Assembly: GCF_006912135.1 (NCBI RefSeq)
Contig: NZ_VIRS01000005.1
Location: 62,001 to 126,000 of the forward strand
Direction: 5' to 3'
Source: Cryptosporangium phraense
GTDB taxonomy: Bacteria > Actinomycetota > Actinomycetes > Mycobacteriales > Cryptosporangiaceae
Length of the DNA: 64,000 nucleotides
Position numbers and translations under genes: made by a program. Position 1 is the stretch's first letter; the number at the start of each line of letters is the position of its first letter. The notes beneath the pieces were generated by a model. That model saw only the letters and a program-made list of their open reading frames with translations. It was not told the origin of the DNA and searched no databases. Shown one piece after another: positions 24,295 through 32,838 of this stretch.

Positions 24295-25044
24295 TCAGTG
24301 AGACTTGATCTCACTGGCTTGGATCGACCCTAGCCCGGCGAAGCCGAGGCTGGCAGAAATTCGGGCGGCCGCGTCGCGGACGCGGGGACCGATCTGGTCG
24401 ATCACCGGGTCCATCCGCTCGGCCACCCCGGCGACGCTGAGTGCGCCGACCGGCTCACCGGTGTGGTCGCGGATCGCCGCGCCGCAGCAACAGCTCGACG
24501 GGTCGTATTCCCGCCGGTCGTCGGACCAGCCCCGGACCCGCACGACGTCGAGCTTCTCCCGCAGGCCGGGGGCTTCGAGGCCGGCGAGCAGGTCGTCGAG
24601 CCGGGCGGCCGGAAGCGCGGCCAGGTAGGCACGGCCGACCGACGTGTTGTGGAACGGGCGGGTCGAGCCGGGATGGGCCGCCACGCTGACCGTGCGCAGC
24701 GGCTGCTCACGGGCCAGGAACACCATCTCGGTGCCGTTCGGCACCGCGAGGTTGGCGGTCTCCCCGGTCTCGGCGACCAGCTCGCGCAGCACCGGGATCG
24801 CGACGTCACGGAGGTTGACCGACTCGATCGCGGCCGCGGCGAGCTGGGCCGCGGTGGGGCCCAGCCGCACCGGGCCGCCGTGGCCCTCGCTGATCAGCCA
24901 GCCCTCGTCGCGGAGCCGGTCGACCAGGCGGTAGGCGGTGGCCCGGCTGAGGCCGAGCGCGTCGGCGATCTCGGGGACGCTCAAGCGCCGGTGCTGAGCG
25001 AGCAGGCGCAGGATGCCGAGGCCACGGTCGAGCGCACCGATCAT
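24295..25044 (-). CDS. IclR-family transcriptional regulator
   Basis: A 249-residue regulator. The N-terminal winged helix (residues ~1-60) reads ALDRGLGILRLLAQHRRLSVPEIADALGLSRATAYRLVDRL. The C-terminal IclR effector domain includes ETGETANLAVPNGTEMVFLA, STRPFHNTSVGRAYLAAL, SCCCGAAIRDHTGEPVGALSVAG. The Cys triplet in that last block is typical of the ligand pocket. It heads an operon with the FAH-type hydrolase and SDR, and probably senses their substrate. Confidence 0.93.
   Translation of the reverse strand: MIGALDRGLGILRLLAQHRRLSVPEIADALGLSRATAYRLVDRLRDEGWLISEGHGGPVRLGPTAAQLAAAAIESVNLRDVAIPVLRELVAETGETANLAVPNGTEMVFLAREQPLRTVSVAAHPGSTRPFHNTSVGRAYLAALPAARLDDLLAGLEAPGLREKLDVVRVRGWSDDRREYDPSSCCCGAAIRDHTGEPVGALSVAGVAERMDPVIDQIGPRVRDAAARISASLGFAGLGSIQASEIKSH
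24296..24316. promoter_or_regulatory. inverted repeat at the IclR/FAH boundary
   Basis: CAGTGAGA (24296-24303) pairs perfectly with TCTCACTG (24309-24316) around CTTGA. It overlaps the IclR stop and lies 25-45 bases before the hydrolase start. It could be an operator for a second promoter or an mRNA hairpin tuning expression between the two genes. Confidence 0.5.
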
Positions 25045-25100
25045 CGGCCCAGTCTGGCACGAGTGTTCAGGTCGCCGTTTCCGCAGCCGAACGGGGGTAG

Positions 25101-26087
25101 ATGAGCGACTTGCTCGCGGCCGTGCTGATCGTCCGGAACGAGGCCGCGGCGCTGCCGGGGTGCCTCGCGTCGCTGCGGGGCGTGGCCGACCGCGTGCTGG
25201 TGCACGACACCGGTTCGGTCGACGGCACGCCGGTGCTGGCCGAGCGGCTCGGCGCGACCGTCACCCGGGGGCTCTGGGACGACGACTTCGCGGCCGCCCG
25301 GAACGAGGCCCACCGCGGCTGCCCGGCCACCTGGGTGCTGACGATCGACGCCGACCAGCGGTACACCGGCGATCCGGACGCCCTGCGCGCGCTGCTGCGG
25401 GCGGCCGACGCCGACGTGTTCCGGGTGGAGATCGACAACGCGCACGACGAGTCGCCGTACACCCACGCCGAGGGGCGCCTGTACCGGTCGGGGACCGTGC
25501 GCTGGCAGGGGCGGGTGCACGAGCGGCTGGTGGGTTCGGCGCGGATCGCGGCCGCACCGCGTCCGGCGATCGTGCTGACCCACGAGGGTTACGCGTCGGC
25601 CGAACTCCGCCGGGCCAAGTCGGCCCGGAACGTCGGCCTGGCCCACCGGGCGCTCGACGAGTTGCTGCGGGACGGCGACCCGGCCGACCGGGACCGGCTG
25701 GCGACCACGCTGCTGGACCTGGGACGCAGCCTGATCGGGGCCGGGCGCAGGCAGGACGCCGTGGACACGTTCGAGGTGCTCCGGGAGGAGTTCCCGGGCA
25801 CGCCGCAGTGGCTCGAGGGCACCGACTTCCTGGCCCGGCTGGTGCTGGCCGGCGGTCTGGACGAGGTGTGCCTGGTGCTCGTCGGGCAGCTCCGGGACGC
25901 CGGGGCGCCGGCGGAGTACTGCGCGTGGCTGGAGGCCCAGGCGCTGGCCCAGCTCGGGGACGCGGCCGGGGCGGCCCGGCTGCTCGACGGCGTCACCGAG
26001 GTGGTCGACACCGCCGGGCGCCGCTACTCCCCCGCCGCGCTGAACGAACTGCGCAAGCTGGTCGGCCGGCTGCGAGCTAGGGGTTGA
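25101..26087 (+). CDS. family 2 glycosyltransferase with TPR-like tail
   Basis: A 328-residue cytoplasmic protein. The GT2 core has LIVRNEAAALPGCLASL (residues ~9-25), VHDTGSVDGT, DDFAAARNEAHR and the metal-binding TIDADQRYTG. The segment GRLYRSGTVRWQGRVHERLV is typical of the SunS/YcdA-like GT2 subgroup. Residues ~185-320 are helical with repeat-like alternation (LATTLLDLGRSLIGAGRRQDAVDTFEVL). It transfers a sugar to an unknown protein or small molecule. The last 11 bases overlap the convergent SnoaL-type gene. Confidence 0.9.
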   Translation: MSDLLAAVLIVRNEAAALPGCLASLRGVADRVLVHDTGSVDGTPVLAERLGATVTRGLWDDDFAAARNEAHRGCPATWVLTIDADQRYTGDPDALRALLRAADADVFRVEIDNAHDESPYTHAEGRLYRSGTVRWQGRVHERLVGSARIAAAPRPAIVLTHEGYASAELRRAKSARNVGLAHRALDELLRDGDPADRDRLATTLLDLGRSLIGAGRRQDAVDTFEVLREEFPGTPQWLEGTDFLARLVLAGGLDEVCLVLVGQLRDAGAPAEYCAWLEAQALAQLGDAAGAARLLDGVTEVVDTAGRRYSPAALNELRKLVGRLRARG

Positions 26088-26427
26088 GCAGCGTGTAGAC
26101 GTTCGCGATCAGGCCGTCGCGGACCAGCGCGATGTCCACTCCCCGCACCACCGGCTCCTGACCCTCGGGCCCGAAGTTCCAGGCCAGGTAGCCCAGGTCG
26201 TGGTTGACCAGGATCGGGCCGGCCGGGCTGAACACGAAATCCGGAGCGCCGTCGAGGATGTGCTGGGCCTTGGCGTCCAGCGCGTCCCGGCCGGCGACCT
26301 GCTCGTCGGGGTCGGAGAACACCACGTCCTCGTGGTAGGTGCGGGTGATCGCGGCCCGGCGGCGCTCGCCGTCCCGCTCGTTGAACACGTCGAGCAGGTT
26401 GGCCTGCAGAAGTTCTTCGATCGTCAT
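26077..26427 (-). CDS. SnoaL-like / nuclear transport factor 2-type protein
   Basis: A 116-residue single-domain protein of the NTF2-like fold. It begins with an alpha helix (MTIEELLQANLLDVFNERDGERRRAAITRTY), then HEDVVFSDPDEQVAGRDALDAKAQHILDG and beta strands with LGYLAWNFGPEGQEPVVRGVD. These small proteins act as isomerases, cyclases or hydrolases, or as binding proteins; no catalytic pair is certain here. The gene is monocistronic. Confidence 0.85.
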   Translation of the reverse strand: MTIEELLQANLLDVFNERDGERRRAAITRTYHEDVVFSDPDEQVAGRDALDAKAQHILDGAPDFVFSPAGPILVNHDLGYLAWNFGPEGQEPVVRGVDIALVRDGLIANVYTLLNP

Positions 26428-26496
26428 GGCGCGGAGCCTAGGAAACCCGACCCCGGGAGACGAATGACGTATTAGGCCGGGTCAGTCATCGCACGG

Positions 26497-27489
26497 ATGC
26501 CCATCTCGAAATCGGCCTACAGGCTCCCACTCATGACCGAACCCGTCCTGGAAGCCGCCGCACAGGCGTTCGCCGACGCCAACTCGAAGCCGCCATTCCT
26601 CTACCAGCTCCCGCCGGCCGAGGGTCGCAAGATCGCCGAGACCGTGCAGACCGACCCGCCGCCGACCCTGCTCGACGCCGACCTCACCGACCTGACGATC
26701 CCCGGCGGCCCGACCGGCGAGGTCCGCGTCCGGATCGTGCGTCCGGCCGGCGCGACCGGCGTCCTGCCGGTCGTCCTCTACGTCCACGGCCTCGGCTGGG
26801 TCTTCGGCAGCCCGACGACCCACGACCGGCTGGTCCGCGAGATCGCGGTCGGCACCGGCGCCGCGGTGGTCTTCCCCGACTACGACCTGGCCCCGGAGGC
26901 CAGGTACCCGACCCAGATCGAGCAGATCTGGGCCGTCGCCCAGTGGATCGCGACCAACGGCGCCGACGAACACCTCGATCCGAACCGGCTGGCCATCGCC
27001 GGTGACTCGGTCGGCGGGAACATGAGCGCGGTGACGACGATCCTGGCCAAGCAGCGCGGCGGCGTGACCTTCCAGGCCCAGGTCCTGTTCTACCCGGTCA
27101 CCGACGCCGCGTTCGACACCGGCTCGTACCAGCAGTTCGCCGAGGGCTACTTCCTCGCCCGCGAGGGCATGAAGTGGTTCTGGGACCAGTACACGACCGA
27201 CCCGGCCGAGCGCGCCGAGATCACCGCGTCGCCGTTGCGGGCCTCGCTGGACGAGCTGGCCGGGCTGCCGCAGGCCCTGGTCATCGTGGCCGAGGCCGAC
27301 GTGCTGCGCGACGAGGGCGAGGCCTACGCGGCCAAGCTCCGCCGGGCCGGCGTCCCGGTGACCGCCGTGCGCGAACTCGGCGTCATCCACGACTTCGTCG
27401 GGCTCGAGCCGCTGCGGCGCACGTTCGCCGCCGAGTCGGCGATCAACCAGGCGACCGCTTTCCTCCGCGGGGTCCTGGGCACAGACTGA
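26497..27489 (+). CDS. alpha/beta hydrolase, hormone-sensitive-lipase type
   Basis: A 330-residue (or 318 from ATG 26533) hydrolase. The oxyanion motif VLYVHGLGWVFGS replaces the usual HGGG with HGLG. The nucleophile elbow is IAGDSVGGNMSAV (Ser near residue 173), the Asp is in IVAEADVLRDEGEAYA and the His in GVIHDFVGLEPL. It should cleave short acyl esters. Neither start has a clear ribosome site; the longer frame is reported. It is followed five bases later by the DNA glycosylase, so they are probably co-transcribed without a shared function. Confidence 0.88.
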   Translation: MPISKSAYRLPLMTEPVLEAAAQAFADANSKPPFLYQLPPAEGRKIAETVQTDPPPTLLDADLTDLTIPGGPTGEVRVRIVRPAGATGVLPVVLYVHGLGWVFGSPTTHDRLVREIAVGTGAAVVFPDYDLAPEARYPTQIEQIWAVAQWIATNGADEHLDPNRLAIAGDSVGGNMSAVTTILAKQRGGVTFQAQVLFYPVTDAAFDTGSYQQFAEGYFLAREGMKWFWDQYTTDPAERAEITASPLRASLDELAGLPQALVIVAEADVLRDEGEAYAAKLRRAGVPVTAVRELGVIHDFVGLEPLRRTFAAESAINQATAFLRGVLGTD

Positions 27490-27493
27490 CGTC

Positions 27494-28111
27494 GTGACTC
27501 CGACGGCCGACGCGTTCCTCTCGAGCGCCGACCCGATCCTGAAGGACCTGATCACCCGGTTCGGCCCGCTGCCGGACCGGGTGACGGGCCTCGGCGACGA
27601 CCCCTTCGACATGCTCGTGCTGACGATCAGCAGCCAGCAGCTCTCGACGCGCTCGGCCCGGGCGATCTACGAGCGGATCCGGGCCCGGTACGGGGGCCGG
27701 GCCCCGACCCCGGACGAGATCTGGGCCGACGATCCGGAGCTCCTGCGCACGTCGACCGGGTTGTCCCACGCCAAGGTCCGGGCCCTGCGGTCGCTGTCGG
27801 AGCACCTGTTGACCGGTCTCCTCGACTTCGACCGGCTCCGGGCACTCGACGACGACGCGATGCGGGCGCTCGTCTGCGTCACCGGCATCGGGGAGTGGAC
27901 CGCGTCGATCTTCCTGATGTTCGCGCTCGGGCGGCCGGACGTCCTGGTCCGCGGTGACCTGGCGATCCGGCAGGCGATCCGGCGGGCCTACGGGCTCGAA
28001 TCGCTCCCCAGCCTGGCCGCGGTCACCGCGCTCGGGGAGGCCTGGCGCCCGTACCGCTCACGGGCCTGCCTTTATTTGTGGCGCAGCGTCGAGATCTCAC
28101 CGGTCGGCTAG
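27494..28111 (+). CDS. DNA-3-methyladenine glycosylase (AlkA/HhH-GPD type)
   Basis: A 205-residue base-excision repair glycosylase. The HhH-GPD core shows MLVLTISSQQLSTRSARAIY, the hairpin LVCVTGIGEWTASIFLMFALGR and the catalytic Asp in VLVRGDLAIRQAIRRAYG. It removes alkylated purines. There is no N-terminal AlkA domain and no Fe-S Cys cluster, matching the short 3-methyladenine glycosylase II subfamily. GTG 27494 starts the homology. The 3' end overlaps the convergent LuxR-type gene by 15 bases. Confidence 0.92.
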   Translation: MTPTADAFLSSADPILKDLITRFGPLPDRVTGLGDDPFDMLVLTISSQQLSTRSARAIYERIRARYGGRAPTPDEIWADDPELLRTSTGLSHAKVRALRSLSEHLLTGLLDFDRLRALDDDAMRALVCVTGIGEWTASIFLMFALGRPDVLVRGDLAIRQAIRRAYGLESLPSLAAVTALGEAWRPYRSRACLYLWRSVEISPVG

Positions 28112-30760
28112 CGCCGCGGCGAGCTGGGCCCGGCCGGCGATGCCGAGCTTCGGGTAGGCCCGATACAGGTGCGTGCTCACGGTCCGGTGCGAGAGATACA
28201 CCCGGTCGGCGATCTCCTTGTTGGACAGCCCCTGGGCGGCCAGCTGCGCCACCTGCAACTCCTGCGGCGTCAGGCTCTTGCGCCCGGCCGAGCCGGCCGC
28301 GTCAGCCCGCACCGGCGCCTCGCCGGCCGCCCGGAGCTCGGCCGCGGCCCGCTCGGCGAACGTCCGCGCGCCGATCACGTCGAAGCGCCGGAGGGCCTCC
28401 CCCAGGTGCGAGCGCGCGTCGACCGGCCGCCGTTTCCGGCGCAGCCACTCGCCGTAGAGCAGGTGCGTCCGGGCCAGCTCGATCGTCGAGTCGCTGGCCT
28501 CGGCGGCCTCGACGGCCGTCCGGAAGCCGGACTCGTCGTCCGCGAGCAGCGCCCGGCTGCGGGCGGTCAGCGCGGTCAGGTACGACGACGTGCTCGCGGC
28601 CGTCTCGGCGCGCCGGAGGTCGTCCAGCACCATGTCGGGCCGACCGGCCCGGACCGCGGCCTCGGTGCGGTCGGCGATCGCCCAGAGCGCCCGGGCCGGG
28701 TGCACGGTGACGTACGTGAGCTCGACCAGCGCGTCCCGGTACCGGTGTTCCCCCAGCGCGATCAGGCCGGCCGCCCAGCGGGCGTCGGCGCTCGCGACGG
28801 CCAGCGGCCCGACCCCGGCCAGCTCGTGGAACTCGTCCAGCGCCCGCTGCGCCTCGCCGACGTCCCCGAGCAGCGCGTTGGCCCTGGCCACGGTCGCGTG
28901 GGCCATCGCCGCCATCATCGGCTGGCCGGTGTCGCGGGCCATCCGGACCGCGTACTCGGCGTCGGTCAGGCCCTCGCGGAGGCGGCCCAGCAGGAGCTGC
29001 ATCCCGGCCCGGCCGCGCAGCGACTGGGTCTGGTCGGCGGTCTCGCCCTGCTCGTGGAAGCGCTCGTAGCTCCGGGTCCAGGCCGCGAGCGCGGTGTCGA
29101 GGTCGTGCCTGGCCTCGGCCGCGACGGCCAGCGTGACCAGCCCGTGCGGGTCGGAGGCCAGGGCCGGCATCAGGGCGGGCAGCTGCGCGCGCAACTCGTC
29201 GGCCCGGTCCGGTGGGTGCAGCAGCGCGAGCCCGACGGTCTTCAGCGGGTTGGACGTCGGGATGCTGTCGAGCTCGGCGGCCAGTTCCCGCTGGTCGGCG
29301 GCTGACGCCATCCGTCCGCGGGCCGCGATCGCCGCGCCCCAGAGGATCTTCACCCGCCGGTCGCTGTCTTCCGGACGCCGGGACAGCACCGCACTCAGCG
29401 CGGCCAGCTCCACCCGGCTGTGCCCGGGGATCCCGACCTGCAGGCTGAGGTTCAGCCGGGTCGCGGCGACGTCGGCGACCGTCTCCGGCTCGGTCGCGAT
29501 CGCCTCGGCGTGTTCGAGCAGCGCGACCGCCTCGGTGCTCATCCCGGTGGAGCGGGCCGTCTCGGCCGCGAGCGCCAGACGACGGGCGCGCCGGTCCACG
29601 TCGGTCGAGAGCGCGGCCGCCCGCTGGTACGCGCGCACCGCCTCGGGTTGCGCGCCGCGCCGCCGGGCCCGGTCGGCCGCCTCGTCGAGCTCGGCGGCGA
29701 CCGACTCGTCCCGCTCCAGCGTCGCCGACGCCCGGTGCCAGGCGGCCCGGCCCCGGTCGGGTACGACCCCGGCCAGCGCCAGGTGCGCGTTCGTCCACTC
29801 GGACGCCGTAGCCGCGCCCTCGACGGCCGAGCGCACCAGCGGGTGGCGGAACCGCACCGACGTGCCGGACACGCTGATCAGGCCGGTCGACTCGAGCGGC
29901 TCGAGGTCGCCGACGCCGATGTCCAGAGTGCGGGCCGCGGCCATGACGTCCTGCAGGTCGGCGTCGTCGGACGCGGCGGCCAGGAGAAGCAGCCGCCGGC
30001 TGCGCTCGGGCAGGTCGGCGACCCGGTCGAGGAACGCGCGCTCCAGCCGCTTGGTGGTCGGCAGCCGCGACTCCAGGCCGATCCGGTCGGGTCCGTGCTC
30101 TCGCAGGGCCGCGGCGAGTTCGCGCAGCGCCAGCGGGTTGCCGCCGGCCTCGCTCAGGATCCGGCTCCGGGCGACGGCGGGCAGGTCGCCGGCCACGTCG
30201 TCGAGGATCGCCTCGGCGGCGTCCGCGTCGACCGGGCCGAGGACCAGGCGCGGCACCACCAGGATCTCGTCGGGCGCCCGCGAGGTCGCGACCAGCACGA
30301 GATGAGCCTGCGACAGCCGCTTGGCGACGAAACCCAGCACGGCGACGCTCGACGGGTCGACCCACTGGGCGTCCTCGACCGCGACGAACACCGGGCGCTC
30401 GCCGGCCGCCTCCTCGAGCAGGCCCAGCGCGGCCAGGCTGACGACGAGCCGGTCGGGCGCCGGGCCGTCCTCCATCGCGAACGCCACCAGCAGGGCCGAC
30501 CGCTGCTTCGGCGGCAGGGCGTCGACCAGCGGCAGCACCGGGTGCAGCAGCTCGTGCAGCGCCTCGAACCCGGCCGGTGACGCGTTCTGCAGCCCGGAAC
30601 ACCGCAGCACCCGGAACCCCTCGCGCCGGGCGTCGTCCACGGCGGCGTCCAGAAGGGCGGTCTTACCGATCCCCGGGTCACCCTCGATCACCAGCGCACC
30701 ACCGGACGTGATCAGGTCGGCGAGCGCGGCGCGCTCGGCGTCGCGTCCGACTGTCTGCAC
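28097..30760 (-). CDS. large ATP-binding LuxR-type regulator (LAL family)
   Basis: An 887-residue regulator. The N-terminal AAA/NACHT-like ATPase has Walker A VIEGDPGIGKTALLDAA (residues ~24-40) and Walker B VFVAVEDAQWVDPSSVAVLGFV. A TPR-like helical middle (residues ~330-800) precedes the C-terminal LuxR helix-turn-helix (LTPQELQVAQLAAQGLSNKEIADRVYLSHRTVSTHLYRAYPKLGI, residues ~825-870). MalT-like activators of this size respond to an inducer in an ATP-dependent way. GTG 30760 is the first start matching the family (VQTVGRDAERAAL). It is 17 bases after the ABC permease on the same strand, so transporter and regulator probably form one operon. Confidence 0.93.
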   Translation of the reverse strand: MQTVGRDAERAALADLITSGGALVIEGDPGIGKTALLDAAVDDARREGFRVLRCSGLQNASPAGFEALHELLHPVLPLVDALPPKQRSALLVAFAMEDGPAPDRLVVSLAALGLLEEAAGERPVFVAVEDAQWVDPSSVAVLGFVAKRLSQAHLVLVATSRAPDEILVVPRLVLGPVDADAAEAILDDVAGDLPAVARSRILSEAGGNPLALRELAAALREHGPDRIGLESRLPTTKRLERAFLDRVADLPERSRRLLLLAAASDDADLQDVMAAARTLDIGVGDLEPLESTGLISVSGTSVRFRHPLVRSAVEGAATASEWTNAHLALAGVVPDRGRAAWHRASATLERDESVAAELDEAADRARRRGAQPEAVRAYQRAAALSTDVDRRARRLALAAETARSTGMSTEAVALLEHAEAIATEPETVADVAATRLNLSLQVGIPGHSRVELAALSAVLSRRPEDSDRRVKILWGAAIAARGRMASAADQRELAAELDSIPTSNPLKTVGLALLHPPDRADELRAQLPALMPALASDPHGLVTLAVAAEARHDLDTALAAWTRSYERFHEQGETADQTQSLRGRAGMQLLLGRLREGLTDAEYAVRMARDTGQPMMAAMAHATVARANALLGDVGEAQRALDEFHELAGVGPLAVASADARWAAGLIALGEHRYRDALVELTYVTVHPARALWAIADRTEAAVRAGRPDMVLDDLRRAETAASTSSYLTALTARSRALLADDESGFRTAVEAAEASDSTIELARTHLLYGEWLRRKRRPVDARSHLGEALRRFDVIGARTFAERAAAELRAAGEAPVRADAAGSAGRKSLTPQELQVAQLAAQGLSNKEIADRVYLSHRTVSTHLYRAYPKLGIAGRAQLAAALADR

Positions 30761-30777
30761 TCCGAAACCGTAAGCGA

Positions 30778-32061
30778 TTACTCCGCGGCCAGGACGGCGG
30801 GCACGGCCCGCCGGGACGCCAGTGCGGTCGGGATCACGGTCGCGACCAGCATCAGGACCAGCCCGGCCAGCGCGGTGACCAGAACCGGCCCCAGCCCCCA
30901 GCGCGGGGCCGCCGACGCCGCCCAGGCGCCGATCAGCGCGGTGCCGACGACGACCGCGACGCCCAGCAACGACGCGGTCACCACGTAGACGACGGCCTCC
31001 CAGACCGCGGCCACCACCAGCGTCTCCTCGGTGCCGCCGGCCGCCCGGATCAGCGCGCCCTCGCGTTCCCGGGTCCGGCTCGACATCGCGACCGCCACCG
31101 CCGCGCCCAGCAGCGAGAGCAGCAGCGGGCCGCCGAGGATCAGCACGACCGTGCCGCTCGAGGCCGCGTCCGTGCTGCTGTAGAACGTCCCGACCAGCGC
31201 GATCGCGACGGTGAGCGAGCTGATCACGGCCGAGCTCCGGCTCAGGTTGTGCCGGGCCGAGTTGCGCGCCAGGTACCAGGAGATCGACTGCGGCACCAGA
31301 CCGGTCCACCCGGCCAGCACCCGCGGGAACACGATCGGGCCGAACGCCGAGACCACCGCGGCCAGCAGCGCGCCGATCAGCATCAGCGGCACCGACAGCC
31401 GATCGACCGCGGTCCCCGGCAGGCTGCTCGCCACCGCCAGCGCCACCAGCGCGAACCCGATCCCGGAAACCCACCGCCAGGCGCTCATCCGCAGGCCGGG
31501 CAGCTCCGGCTCGCGCAGCGACTCCAGCGGGGAGACCCGGCCCGCGCGCCCGGCGGCCCGCCGGCCCCCGAGCACCACCAGCACCGTGACCAGGACGATC
31601 ACCGACGCGATGCTCACCGGCCCGAAGCTGACCCGGGGCCGGCCGAGGCCAGAGCTGTCCTTCAGCGAGAAGTCGAAGAACGCCTGCAGGAACGGCGCCG
31701 TCGCCAGGCAGCCGAGGACCGCGCCGACCACCGCGACCAGGAACAACTGAGCCGACACGACCCGCCCCACCCGCGTCGGCAGCACCCCGACCAGCTGCCA
31801 GAGCGCGTAGTCGCGCCGCTGCAGCGCGACGGTCAGGTTCGCCACCGTCCCCAGTACGATCACGGCCGCGACCACGCTGAACACCAGCACCGAGCCGCTG
31901 ACCGCCCCGAGCGCCAGCCCGACGTCCCCGCCGATCCGGACGCCGGTCTCGACCAGGCTCGCCGCCACCGCGACCGTCGTCGCGGTCGCGGCCGAGACCA
32001 CCAGCGTGCCCAGCCAGATGCGCCGGTTCGTGAGCAGGTCGCTGAGGATCAGGCGGAGCAC
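30778..32061 (-). CDS. FtsX/MacB-type ABC transporter permease
   Basis: A 427-residue permease with about ten membrane segments in two blocks, each related to the FtsX domain (VANLTVALQRRDYALWQLVGVLPTRVGRVVSAQLFLV near residues 70-110, and SSRTREREGALIRAAGGTEETLVVAAVWEAVVYVV near 320-355). Such permeases pair with a MacB-type ATPase to export or extrude peptides, lipids or antibiotics. Its start overlaps the ATPase gene by 13 bases. The substrate is unknown. Confidence 0.92.
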   Translation of the reverse strand: MLRLILSDLLTNRRIWLGTLVVSAATATTVAVAASLVETGVRIGGDVGLALGAVSGSVLVFSVVAAVIVLGTVANLTVALQRRDYALWQLVGVLPTRVGRVVSAQLFLVAVVGAVLGCLATAPFLQAFFDFSLKDSSGLGRPRVSFGPVSIASVIVLVTVLVVLGGRRAAGRAGRVSPLESLREPELPGLRMSAWRWVSGIGFALVALAVASSLPGTAVDRLSVPLMLIGALLAAVVSAFGPIVFPRVLAGWTGLVPQSISWYLARNSARHNLSRSSAVISSLTVAIALVGTFYSSTDAASSGTVVLILGGPLLLSLLGAAVAVAMSSRTREREGALIRAAGGTEETLVVAAVWEAVVYVVTASLLGVAVVVGTALIGAWAASAAPRWGLGPVLVTALAGLVLMLVATVIPTALASRRAVPAVLAAE

Positions 32062-32771
32062 GTGACCGCCTCGAAGACCTGCTCGGCGCTGGGCTTGACC
32101 AGTTCCCGGTGGATGACGCCGTCACGCAGCACGAGCACCCGGTCGCCCCGGGCGGCGGCCTGCAGGTCGTGGGTGACCAGCACGACCGACCGGTCGCCGT
32201 CGGCGGCCTCCCGGAGCAGGCCCAGCACCTGCTCCCCGGCCGCCGTGTCGAGCGCGCCGGTCGGCTCGTCGGCGAACACGATGTCCGGCCGGGCGGCCAG
32301 CACCCGGGCCACCGCCACGCGTTGCTGCTGGCCGCCGGAGAGCGCGGACGGCTTGTGCCGGGCCCGCTCGGCCAGCCCGACGCGGGCCAGCGCCGCGTCC
32401 ACCTCGTCGTCGGAGATCCGGCGCCCGGCCAGCCGGCCGGGCAACGCGACGTTGTCCCAGGCGCTCAGCGACGGGATCAGGTTGTAGGACTGGAACACGA
32501 AGCCGACGTGATCCCGGCGCAGCCGGGCCAGTGCCGTCCGGCGCAGCGACGACACCGGGGTGCCGGCCAGGACGACCTCGCCGGACGTGATCGGTTCCAG
32601 GCCGGAGAGGCAGTACAGCAGCGTCGACTTGCCCGACCCGCTCGGCCCGACGATCGAGACGAACTCCCCCGGCCGGATCGACAGCGAGATCCCGCGCAGC
32701 ACCGGGGTAGCGTCTCTCCCGTCGGCGGCCGGGAAGCTCTTGGTCAGGTTGATGGCTTCTGCTGACGACAC
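32049..32771 (-). CDS. MacB/LolD-type ABC transporter ATP-binding protein
   Basis: A 240-residue ATPase. Walker A VGPSGSGKSTLLYCLSG (residues ~42-58), Q-loop VFQSYNLIPSLSAWDNV, signature ALSGGQQQRVAVARVLA, Walker B IVFADEPTGALDT and switch His VTHDL. All residues for ATP hydrolysis are present. GTG 32771 follows AGGGTGG and excludes a longer non-homologous N-terminal extension. It forms an operon with the permease and the LuxR-type regulator, and is divergent from the helicase at 32839. Confidence 0.95.
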   Translation of the reverse strand: MSSAEAINLTKSFPAADGRDATPVLRGISLSIRPGEFVSIVGPSGSGKSTLLYCLSGLEPITSGEVVLAGTPVSSLRRTALARLRRDHVGFVFQSYNLIPSLSAWDNVALPGRLAGRRISDDEVDAALARVGLAERARHKPSALSGGQQQRVAVARVLAARPDIVFADEPTGALDTAAGEQVLGLLREAADGDRSVVLVTHDLQAAARGDRVLVLRDGVIHRELVKPSAEQVFEAVTCSA

Positions 32772-32838
32772 GCGGCCACCCTGCCGGGCCGTCCGCGGGC
32801 AGGCATCCGTCAAATCACTGACGAACCCGGGAGGATCG

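Noticed and set aside
30761-32125. 5' extension of the LuxR-type frame across the permease
   Set aside because: The extra 455 residues are an off-frame reading of the FtsX-type permease; family similarity begins at GTG 30760.
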